DNA of 64,000 nucleotides, taken from the NCBI GenBank assembly GCA_022578605.1, contig MU394057.1, positions 434,001-498,000 of the forward strand. The letters are read 5' to 3'. How positions within the stretch are numbered: the first letter of the stretch is position 1; every line of letters begins with the position of its first letter. Position numbers and translations under genes: made by a program. The stretch is from Camillea tinctor (Eukaryota > Ascomycota > Sordariomycetes > Xylariales > Xylariaceae). Shown here piece by piece: positions 54,721-64,000 of the stretch. The notes under the pieces were generated by a model. That model did no database searches, was not told where the DNA came from, and saw only the letters and a list, made by a program, of their open reading frames with translations.

Positions 54721-57655
54721 AGGGCGAATCTACAAGTTCTCTCACTTTGCCGGTCAAGCCGGGCAGATAATTTTCTGTAAACCCGGGGTTCGGGGAAGCA
54801 TTTCGTCCAATCGCTGGGAAGTCTCAGCGGCGAGGTTCTGCTAGTATGAAGTCTTATTTTGTTGGTACTCACTGGGTCTATATCAACTGAGCACAACGCA
54901 CCTTGCCTCGTTTCACTACGACATACGGCTTTTGATTCTCCTTTTGCTAACCATAGAGCCTATATATCATAACATTTAGGCATTGCATCCTAAGAATCTC
55001 TACATTGCAGTTTTCAGATTGGAGTGCACATTGTATGTTGGAACGGCTGGATAATAAGTCGTGAAGCGTAAATCCCGGGACCGGCTGCGGGCCCGCGTAA
55101 CGTCCATAAAAATCGGCCTTCCCCCTATCCGCAGATAGTATGTGAGAATGGACCTGTCCCAATTCATCACAAATATTAAAGTCCTAAAATTAGACATGCA
55201 TCAAGCAATAAGCTGACACTAGAAACACTCCCACGAACAGAACTTTTGCCATAGAACCCAAATAAATATATTTACACATTCCCATTCAAGAATTTGTCTT
55301 ATTGGACGTATGGCTGCGACGAGGCTCATGCTTTTAGGTACGCGTCGTATCCAAGTGCAGCACTCAGGTGGGTTTGGGTGGACAATGACCAATCTGAGTA
55401 GATTATATCGGCAGGAGGTAGTTAAAGTGGAAAGAGATTAAAAATAGAAGCGGAACGGTACGGGCAACGTCAGCCATTTGTCTCCAGATATATCTACCTA
55501 GGTACGTATAAACCTATAGTGTACCTGTAATCTTCAAGTACCTCGCATCACACAAGCACGTGGTAAGCGAGCGGATATGTAGGGAACCTGATCAATTCTT
55601 TTCTTTGATTTTTCTTTTTGTCATCCTGTCAATATGTATGGTATTTATTGTAAGAGAAAACTGGGGTAGATGGATCGTGCCTTGCCGGCTTACTATTTTA
55701 ATGGCGACGATTTTTTGCCTTATTCAGGTCGGGTTCCTCGTCAGCTTCCCAGGGCCTTCTATTTACAGTGCTAGTGAAACTTGGTCGTCAGCATTTTTGG
55801 TGCTTGAGATCGACTTTCTTTTCTCTCCTCTTGTCAAATGCGACTGCTCTCCCTCTAAACCCGCTGATCTCACGAGACGAGGCACTTAGGTTCATACCAT
55901 CGGACATAAGCACTTGTGCTGTTATCTAGGCTGGTGGTGCTTTTAGTAAATTGACCTCCTAGCGCTACAAGGAACTTTCCCGAGAGGTCCGAAAGGATTT
56001 CTCGATAACATCATGATCACGCGCTACTGTTTCTAATGCAGGGGACTTCGACAATAAGTAGACGGGGTCGGACTTTAAGTGTGGTATAGCTGATAATGTG
56101 GGAGGAAGCACTACATAAAGTTAGTCCGTAGTGTCGTAAAGGATATTCCGGGCTGAAAGAGCTGAACTCTGGGCCGGGGTTGGCGGAGAGTGGATTAACG
56201 GTGGAGGAGATATAGGGCGGTACATCAAAAGATAAATAAAAGATTCAATACCAGCTAACTGTATTGTTCTTGAAATTGGATTGCTATGTCAATACTTACG
56301 TAGTAAGCCAACCCTGGTGTCTCGTTAAGAAAATTTCCTCATCAGGTTATTCTATTGGGACCCCTCTGGGTCTTTTATATGATGGGGTCCAAAGGAGCGA
56401 TATATCACTATGATATAGACCTTTATATTAGTAGGTTGATGAGTAATGTTGACTAGATTAAGGACTTCTTGGTTTTTTCCAATATCAACTCCTTTTTTCT
56501 AGCCTCTGAACATATTGTATCAAGAAGTAAGCAATAGTAGAATCCAGATGTGTTACTTAGTTAATAACGTAGGAGAATGACTAGTGTTAGTTTTTCTTCT
56601 CAGTCTAACAATGAACTTCCCCATCATATTATTGACTTCGTAGGTAAGATGGTGTAGTAGAATGTCCCTAACATTTCATACGAACCGGAATTGAATCTAA
56701 AATATTACCTATATCAGGGTTTCCGTGAGAATTAATTGCGCTCATGTTAATTTCAATCACTAACTATGTATGACATATTCCTCAAGTTTGGAACAATACT
56801 ATCTGCATTTATTCACTAGCTTCACTATGAGACGGTTGTATCAAGTATTATCATAGAAATATTTCACGCAAGTTTCCTCCATGGGTGCTCGGAGGCAGTC
56901 TATCCGACTTTGTAAACGAAAACTAAGCGACTTCGATTCATCTATTCTGGTTAATATTAGTTTAACCGAAAGGTCGGGCTTTGTTTATGAATCAAGGAAC
57001 AAACATATGCCAACAGTCTCTCACTCTAGGGGAATATATATAACCTGGGGATTAAATACTGCTAGTCACCTCGAAGGAAACAATTTAGTCTTTTAGCATC
57101 ATATCTAGTTGAAACATTTCTAGCTCTAAACATACGTAAGTTAATTTTGAAGACTCCTTTTATATCTTCTCAATGTTCTATATCAATTGTCAACATATTA
57201 CTTAGAACACATTGTGGCACGAATATTGCACTATGTAGGTTGTGCTTAATGTAATAATTCATTGTTGACCGAATTATACATAGCCGGGAGAAACCTAGTA
57301 TAGAAAATTACACCTTACTGTCTAAGAGTTTCTGTACAGATTCTCTTTCTCATAGGTCCAATTAAACCCCATCTATAGATGGCACGTCACATGATAAAAA
57401 TTATCTGGATGGAACTTCAAATCACCTAGCCTAGGTAGGTACATAACACTAGCTTCTCACACTATTTTTTTTCTCTATTCTGACCTTCATGTGACAGCTG
57501 ATGTCTCGCAAATTTCATCATCCCTCAGTAGTTTCACATGCTATAACCAATTCTCCCGAGTATACTTTCCCTCCTGTCTCACATCTACGCGCAGTACTCT
57601 CTCATTATCGCTCAAGTCGTGGTCGTGGGACGGACCCGCGTAACGCTACGCTACT
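54721..57655. other. Mostly AT-rich gene-free region
   Basis: No convincing gene. A hydrophobic 109-codon frame at 55560 starts with GTG and is not family-like. TACCTAGGTA-type palindromes occur near 55495 and 57430. The last 150 bp, with higher GC, are the dehydratase leader. Confidence 0.45.
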
Positions 57656-58414
57656 ATGTCGGTCAAATCTATGTACCTACTCGCATACAACGCCGTATCC
57701 TTTCTCATGTGGGCCTATCTGCTGTGCCGAGCTATTACATTCTTCCCGTCTCTGTACGCGGAGTCCCGGCTGCAGGTTCTTTACCCGGAGCTGTTCCCCG
57801 CGCTCGCTGCAACGCAAACACTCGCCCTGCTTGAGGTGCTTCATGCCCTACTCGGAGTCGTGAAGTCTTCGCCAGCCACTACTGCCCTGCAGGTAGGTGG
57901 GAAAAACTTGGTAGTATGGACCGTCATGGCGCCATTTGAGGATATCATATCTGCTCCAGTGGGGATATGGGGCTTCTTCGGTTGCATCGTGGCCTGGGGC
58001 TGCTCGGAGACTATCCGATACGGCTTCTTTGCGGTACAATTAGCTTGCCGCGAGTCGCCCTTATGGTTGAAGTGGCTAAGGTAGCTAAACACATAGTGAC
58101 TTACATAGACTATACGGGGAAGTAAAAACTAACAAGTGCCGCAGGTATAGCGCGTTCATTATCCTATACCCCCCGGGATTTCTGAGCGAAGCATGGCTTG
58201 TTTACGTGAGTTTGACTCGAGCCTTTGCGATCGGTATTCTATACAGGTCGTACTTGTTATTAGGACTTATGAGCTATCTACCTGGTAAGCATCTATAACC
58301 TATATTCATCCTATTACTTACTAACATCTTTAAATAGCCGGGTATTTCCTTTATACATATATGCTATCACAAAGGCGCCGCGTACTTTCAAAAGATAAAA
58401 TGATGCAGAGATAG
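57656..58414 (+). CDS. PHS1: Very-long-chain 3-hydroxyacyl-CoA dehydratase (PHS1/HACD family)
   Basis: Three exons, 57656-58080, 58145-58284 and 58338-58414, in-phase through GTAGCT...GCAG and GTAAGC...ATAG introns. They encode 213 residues. About six hydrophobic segments carry the family pattern: YLLAYNAVSFLMWAYLLCRA, TLALLEVLHALLGVVKSSP, WGCSETIRYGFFAVQLACRE, then YSAFIILYPPGFLSEAWLVY. The last contains the catalytic tyrosine and glutamate seven residues apart (LYPPGFLSE, as Tyr149/Glu156 in yeast Phs1). The C-terminus MLSQRRRVLSKDK is the usual basic ER-retention-like tail. The enzyme removes water from 3-hydroxyacyl-CoA in very-long-chain fatty acid elongation at the ER. It lies in repeat- and relic-rich DNA, which suggests an extra paralogue rather than the essential housekeeping copy. 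Confidence 0.88.
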
Positions 58415-60481
58415 AAAAGGATACCAGGGCCGTATTTCAGAGCCCTATTAATACATTTTGAAGCATATGTCCGTATACTAGCTAAAGGAGGCTACCTTCA
58501 GTCCCTTGAAAAAGACATTGTAGGTATTCATCTGAGGCCCGCTTGGAAACTTTATCTCAGAGCCGTTAGGGGATTAAACCCCTTTATGAAATATTTGCTC
58601 TCCGGGACTAATATACTTAGATTGATTCCTATTCCCCTGTGACCATCCTATTGAACTGGAGATAGAGGAGACCCCCTACCAACAGTTGTATGAGGCTGTG
58701 GGGGACTAGGGACTGAAGTCCCTAGTCTACGACACCCAACCATCATACTGTTTATTTGTGATAAAGAGTCGAAAAGCAAAGGAATGTAATGATCTATGCT
58801 GTATAGTAACGCCGACGTGCCATGACATAAAAGAGAGAAAACTATTCGCAAACTTGTAATGCATCGCGAACTATATACACAGAAATGTGGTCCCTAGTTC
58901 CCCTAGTCCCCACAACACTATGCTGTCAAGAAAATCATGTACAAAACAGCGACAAACGATTTAGGCTATGTGTATGCGCTAGTTTAGTTTCTCTTGTTGA
59001 TGAAATCGAGAGACGTAATTTCAAGTGGTTTCTGTGGGGGATAGCCCCCTAGGACACACACGAGGGCTCAGGGCTCAATGTGATCTATTGAGCTATCAAG
59101 CGAAATGTGTGTGTGTGTGTAAAGAAGAGAAAAGGATAGTGAACCCAAAAAGGAGAACTAATACATCTAGGGCCTGCTGAGTTATCCTGACGTAATAGTT
59201 TCGGTCGAAGTAGAGGGCCAACGGAAGTTTTTTGTTGCCAAAACAATCGAAAAATAAGAGAGATGCTACCATATGGAGGAACACCCTCCCACATGCACAC
59301 AGGGCTCGTAAGCACGAATGAAATAGCCAGCGGTCTATTTCCCAGTATGCTAATGAGCTATCGTGTGGTGTGTATGGATGATGAGAGGAAAGAAATGGAT
59401 GCTAGGGACCAAAATGTGGGTAAAACCTAATACTAGGGCCCAAGAGTAGTCATCATGGCGTAATAAGAAAGGAAGATATTCCCAGTATGCTGTATCTAAG
59501 CCAGTGTGTGTGCTATGAGGATCTCTGGCCTCGTCACATACAAAGAGCTTCTGATGTATCTTCCCTTGGCGTCTCGCTCTCGTTTCTTTTTACCCATTAG
59601 CAGAGAGTGGATGGAATGGTATATGATAAGTAGGACTGGGAGTGGATCTTAGAAACGCCACGATTCTGAGGACCCCTTGCTTCCTCAATTAAGACGTAAA
59701 CTCCCGAAGCAGTATAAACGTAATAATGGCTCGGCTAAAATCTCCTGTGTACATAGGACACTCGAAGTCGTGACAATGGCTTAGCTAACCAGACTAAGGT
59801 CTAAGTTGGTCAAAGTAGCAGTTTGGACAATGTAAGTGATTGGTTTGCCGTTGAATTGAATTTTGGCGAAGTAAAGGTGGGAGAATCGAAATCCGATGTC
59901 AGATTTGATGAATTCGATGTCTCGTTAGTTGATCCGATAGGTGTGAGGCTATCGAGGGACCTTTCGATCTGGTGATCGTTGCCAAAACAAGCGATCCTTA
60001 GAGCTTTTTCGTTGGAAAAAAAGATAAGGACGAAGGGATGCTACCATATGAGGATCTCTGGCCTCGTCACATGTGCTGTATGGACGATGAAGATAAGATG
60101 GGGGAAGAGAATACAGGAGCCAAAAGGTGTGTGGAAACCCAAATATATGAGGATCGAAGGGCAGCCATTATGACGTGACATGCGTGATGGTATCAAGCCC
60201 GAAGTAATGTCACACAGTACAGAGCTTCGAGGAGTACAAGTGGAATAGATAGGAATCTATTCCCAGTCGAGAATCGTGTACCACAACAAACTTGTAAACA
60301 TCTGTATGTGAATCCGGGATAGAGGACTTGAGATGAAATCTAAGACCTGGAAGTTGTCCGCCTGCCTCTTGGGCCGGGGGCCAAGAGAGGTGGTCGTTGG
60401 GAGTTGTTGGGTGTCCGGAATAGGGGGGGAGGGGACGAACGGTGCCGGAGCGAGGTGACGTATGGGTGTGTCACCGGTGAG
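58415..60481. repeat. Degenerate repeat-rich region
   Basis: Short segments recur: GTTGCCAAAACAA at 59234 and 59978, GATGCTACCATATG at 59262 and 60037, and ATGAGGATCTCTGGCCTCGT at about 59515 and 60048. Inverted GGGGACTAGG/CCTAGTCCCC arms lie at about 58698 and 58908. A GT run is at 59107-59120. No coding frame is intact. I read this as overlapping, mutated copies of one or more unclassified repeats. Confidence 0.5.
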
Positions 60482-60623
60482 TGTTGGAGTGAGACGATAG
60501 GTGAGGGAAAGGATGAAGTGTATCAGTCCAGGTGAGAGTCTATGGGGGCGTGAGCCCGCTATATATATACATGTAGTAGTAGTGCAGTACCGTATAGTGG
60601 GGTGGTAACCCCATATTCCAACA
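60482..60623. mobile_element. Solo LTR (142 bp), second copy
   Basis: TGTTGGAGTGAGACGATAGG to CCCCATATTCCAACA, with inverted termini TGTTGGA/TCCAACA. It is flanked by perfect GTGAG duplications (60477-60481 and 60624-60628). Length equals the copy at 17091 and they differ at a handful of positions, mostly transitions. No internal element adjoins. Confidence 0.9.
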
Positions 60624-61137
60624 GTGAGGCCCTGCTGTAATATATGGAAGGTCTGTATGGGTCCTCCTCCCAGTTGGAGTCGTTTGGTAATAAGGACGCG
60701 TGAGCTTTGCGGCGCGTCGGAGCAGAGCTGTGGCCTAAGTTTTGGGTATTATGTCGGTTGCTTGCCATGGGCTTTTGTTGTTTAAAGAATAAGTAGATAA
60801 AGCGGTTATAATTGTAGTTCATAGGGGGTTTATAAGGGCCTTCCTCGAAGTCGAATTCGAACTGGTTCGCCATATCGCGGTAGTCCCCGATGATCTAGTT
60901 GTGCACCGCGAGGATTTCCTGATCTCGTGGTCTTCGAAGCAGTCGAAGAGGTCATACTCCCCCTGCAATAGTAGACTCATGTACTGCCTGCGAGGGTTAA
61001 GTATAGAGCACAGGTTTGAAGAGGATGGGAAGTTGGAATGTGGTTCGGATATGGGTGCTGATGGAAGTGTCGATGAGGATAAGGAGGCGGACACAGAATC
61101 GTGTGACACGGGGCTAGTGGCTTCGCGCCGGGTCTGA
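60624..61137 (-). pseudogene. Unassigned coding relic with acidic repeated motif
   Basis: Minus-strand frames give LLLQGEYDLFDCFEDHEIRK, then after a stop and shift FEFDFEEGPYKPPMNYNY, and SNWEEDPYRPSIYYSRAS. The motif (E)EGPY/(E)EDPYRP appears twice, so it looks like real protein sequence. The stop near 60893 prevents one product unless an intron intervenes. No family is recognised. Confidence 0.3.
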
Positions 61138-62409
61138 AAGATGGTACGTAAGCCTCGTGCCCCGGCACGGTGGTGCCGGGGCTTGCGATATGAGCTTGCG
61201 GTATGACTGCATGTTCCTGGCGTGGCTTGATGAGTGTATGCCCTTCTGTTTTATTTCTAGTCCCACGGCATGTTTGCAGTTGGAGGACATCAAGTTGCCG
61301 TCAACGTCTCCGGCTCGATCGAATTGCAACCCAGAGTTGACAGTATGGGTCACGGTAGCCGTGGAATGTTGCCAACGAGATGGAGCCGACTTTCACCACT
61401 CCAATGCACTGAAGGAGTGTGGTATAATAATGGTATATGGGGAATGGATGGAGGTTGTAAGAACGATGATCTGCTAATTTCAGAATAAGCTAGTGAACTC
61501 CCTTATATAGGGGCTGCATACCCACAGTAAGTGACAATATATAATGTAGGATGACGACCGAACTGGTGAAAGGATAATTGGAGGGAAGAAATGTCACGGA
61601 CCATATATATGAGCTAATAGCTAACAAGCTATTAGCGTTCGCTTTTGCTTGACAAGAAATGTGGTCTTCTTGCAGGAGAGTTGATTCCCATGGAGAACGA
61701 AGTATTTGCCCCTTATACCGCCACTGAACAAAAGGCTAAGAAGGGCTCTATGGTTGGCGTGTAGATATGATGTAACCACGGCTGCTGTCTCGAGGAAGAC
61801 AGGGGTTATGTTGGTATGAGACAAATGTGAGAGAATGGGATGAAATGTATTGTTGGTCCATGATAGAATCTGTAAGTGGGCGGGAATCCATATGCGTTTA
61901 TATATAGGTTATTTGTGTGTAAACGATAGGTAGTATAGGACGGTATAGCAGGGCGGTAACTTCATATTCTTACAAGATTAGTATGATGTGAACAGAAGAG
62001 TGTCGTAAACAATCTGTCATAGATATGGGTGTATGAAACCTTAATTAATACGAATAACATTCTTCTCTTTTACTCTACAACTTCCCTTGTTCCATCCCTT
62101 GAGAATCTGTATAATAAGAATCTCGAAGGAAGAACCCGTGGTTTAGATAACACATTGACTTGGTAGTCTGATGAAATCAGGGGTTTATTACGAAATTTAA
62201 ACCTTCTCCTCTGTTTATGACGTTTATATTCCATGGGCCACAGTCATTACAAAGTGAGTAAGAGTTGTCATGATGGTGCGAGAGAACTCCAAACTACTCA
62301 CTCCTTCCAGTATAGCCCGCGATAGTTAGTAGATGAAACAAAGGTAAAGCTAAAAAGATCAATCTATAAAACTCTAATTTGAACTTTGAATATATAGATG
62401 CGTAGTAGA
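61138..62409. other. Intergenic region with diverged LTR
   Basis: Apart from the LTR-like copy listed separately there is a GC hairpin CCCCGGCACGG/CCGTGGTGCCGGGG-like segment near 61158-61183 and otherwise AT-rich DNA. Short frames at 61157 and 61270 show no family resemblance. Confidence 0.4.
61809..61974. mobile_element. Diverged copy of the same LTR
   Basis: Starts TGTTGGTATGAGAC and ends GGGCGGTAACTTCATATTCTTACA. It shares the order of blocks with the two 142-bp LTRs (GATGAA.TGTAT, GTCCA, TATATATA, GGTATAG.AGGGCGGTAAC) but is 166 bp with small insertions. Flanks GGTTA and AGATT do not match, so it is an older copy. Confidence 0.6.
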
Positions 62410-64000
62410 TTACACATTCTTCGGGACTAGATCCCTTAAACTCGAGGCAGGATCGCGGTCAAGGAGGCCAACATCGTGCTTGAATTGTCGCAACCAGTTT
62501 GGGTTATCGGCTGGAGTCTGATTCCAGGGGTCATCGCTACCGATGAAAGTTATTATTAGCTTTCCTATTTTCATAATAAAAAATATGATGTACTCGATTA
62601 CAGAATTGATGGTATAGGGGCAACTCACTCTTCGTACATGATCCATCGGGCCTGATATTGAAGTTCCTGATCGGTAGGTACATGGCTTTCAGGGTTTCGT
62701 GCTGATACAGTTCGCGCAACGAACCTCAGTAACTCTCTTGAGAGTCTTCGGTAGCAGTTGTTATCGTCCGCTAGGAATTTGGTCGCGATGTTGGGCAATT
62801 TATCGTCGTTGTCGTTCCCTACACTGAAGCTAGGGGTCGGGGCACTGACGTTCGTATCACCCGCTGGGGCCAGATCCGGGGATTCGAGATTTATGGATGA
62901 GATATCATTGCCAATCAGTTCTGAACTTTTTTCGTGAGCTGTAAGAGATAAATTTGTCATGTCTTCTGGTGTGGAATCAAGCAGGGACTCTGCCAGAGTT
63001 AAGTTTTCTCGGCGGCGAAAAGGCACAAGCCAGTGAGTTGATTTCCATATTAGGCTGGTTAGAAAGCTGACAAACAGCTTCGAAGGACTTGATGATGCAG
63101 CCTCCATGCGATCAACGATGTTACATGCCTCACGCTGAAGCTCTTCATCCCTCACATCTGAGCCTGCTAATTTGCAAACTTCGGCAAAGGTGCGAAGTTG
63201 GTCTTCCGCTGTACATCCCTCAAATATATTGTTTTTCCCATTTATCTTTAATCGAGTGATCCGTGACTTTGCGGCGCTTTTCATCGGTCGGATGCGAGCT
63301 TGTTGGGTGATCTCTTCGGACGACATGAGTAGCTCGCGGAGCCAGGATTGTGAGGAGGTTGCGGGGCCTTTTGAGAGCATTTCAGAGCCAAAGATAATGC
63401 AACAGCTCTCGTACTGAAGTTCTTGGTTGGAAGGCATGGTATGTTTTAGATTCATATGCTCTGTCAAGAAATATTCTAATTCCACTTCGATTAATTCGTA
63501 CGCGCTTGTTGGTGAGTCGGGTATCCCCTGTTTCGTGGTAAAGGGCCATGGTGAGTTTCGCTCATAGTGGATAAGATCTATGACAGTCGGTTAGTAGGAG
63601 CATATGCACTGGCATTCTAAGGATAACCTACATGGAGGCATAGAGTTCTCGACCATATCAAGCACGCTATCCTCGAAGCCCCAATCTCCGTGCCAATCAA
63701 TCATCGTCTTTCCATCCTTGAAGTGCTCTGCTAAGTGATCCGCACGGTCAGACCAGGAGCTCATAGTTAGGCCACAAAAGCCGCATCGCGATCGTATCTC
63801 TTGATTCTCATACTTCCACTTCTCCATTGGCCACTTCGAAAACTTAGTGTCGTGTACTAACTTAAGGTGTTGTTGAAGATGGTCTTTTCGATAAAATGTC
63901 CGGTCCTCTTTTCGGCGCTGTAAGCAGGCGGTGGCATTATGAGTGGCTAGATGTTCTTTGTCTGGGTAAGATTTCCCACAGAAGACACAGCATCGCCTCA
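62410..64000 (-). CDS. C2H2 zinc-finger transcription regulator, 5' end outside the window
   Basis: Minus-strand exons: (beyond 64000)-63632, 63577-62629 and 62536-62410, stop at 62410. Introns are GTAGGT...ATAG and GTGAGT...GTAG, with consistent phases. The visible part of about 480 residues begins CCVFCGKSYPDKEHLATHN, continues YRKDHLQQHLKLVHDTKF and RCGFCGLTMSSWSDRADHLA, then HFKDGKTMIDWHGDWGFEDS. This C2H2 array with the W.GDWGF motif is typical of a fungal family that often has an upstream homeobox (not seen here). The C-terminal part has three copies of an ELQ(Y/R)-containing unit (QELQYESCCIIF, EELQREACNIVD, QELQYQARWIMYE), a domain repeat of this family, and ends DPWNQTPADNPNWLRQFKHD. 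It is nuclear by inference; targets are unknown. Confidence 0.83.

Noticed and set aside
55560..55889. Hydrophobic 109-codon frame
   Set aside because: Hydrophobicity follows from T-rich DNA; no ATG at the start and no family.

Overview
This is nuclear DNA from a filamentous ascomycete (Pezizomycotina, probably a Sordariomycete). The gene models have short 50-90 nt introns with GTRNGT donors, CTAAC/CTAAT branch sites and YAG acceptors. The gene set includes an AA9 lytic polysaccharide monooxygenase with a fungal CBM1, an eqolisin, DUF1996, a fungal C2H2 regulator and Akr1. GC-rich conserved genes alternate with long AT-rich stretches carrying decayed genes and solo LTRs, as expected of a genome shaped by repeat-induced mutation.

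Layout. 1-1.8 kb: frameshifted Zn2Cys6 regulator. 2.2-3.3 kb (-): MARVEL-domain membrane protein with a Q-rich tail. 4.4-8.2 kb: relics of fungal NLR-like genes (ankyrin/linker piece, unassigned family, SesB-like hydrolase start). 8.4-8.9 kb (-): RidA-family protein. 10.7-22.4 kb: a secreted-enzyme stretch with an intradiol dioxygenase, AA9-CBM1 LPMO, solo LTR, alcohol acetyltransferase pseudogene, eqolisin and DUF1996 protein. 23-25 kb: a small hypothetical and a multi-pass membrane protein. 25.8 kb: broken GH55 glucanase fragment. 26.5-33.9 kb: conserved block with Akr1-type palmitoyltransferase, SRP receptor beta and cystathionine beta-synthase. 36.2-37.2 kb: two tRNA-Ala genes. 45.8-47.0 kb: disordered conserved protein. 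47-54 kb: a long pyrimidine-rich gene-free stretch. 54.2-54.7 kb: SDR pseudogene. 57.7-58.4 kb: intact 3-hydroxyacyl-CoA dehydratase. 58.4-62 kb: degenerate repeats, a second solo LTR and a diverged third copy. 62.4 kb to the right edge (-): C2H2 regulator continuing outside the window.

The most unusual object is the tRNA-Ala(CGC) gene at 36192-36341. Besides a 13-nt anticodon-loop intron it carries a 65-nt insert in the D-loop that starts GTAAGT, holds a CTAAT branch-like site and ends TTAG. Removing both gives a 72-nt tRNA of exactly the length of the neighbouring tRNA-Ala(AGC), with a compensatory D-stem pair and the G3-U70 alanine identity pair. This looks like a spliceosomal-type intron inside a Pol III gene and deserves RNA-level testing.

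The secreted enzymes suggest plant-biomass or aromatic-compound use, and the relics (NLR-like, acetyltransferase, GH55, SDR, Zn2Cys6) show strong turnover of accessory genes between stable housekeeping genes. Exon coordinates were set by hand from splice signals and reading-frame continuity; family names come from remembered family signatures, not from searches.
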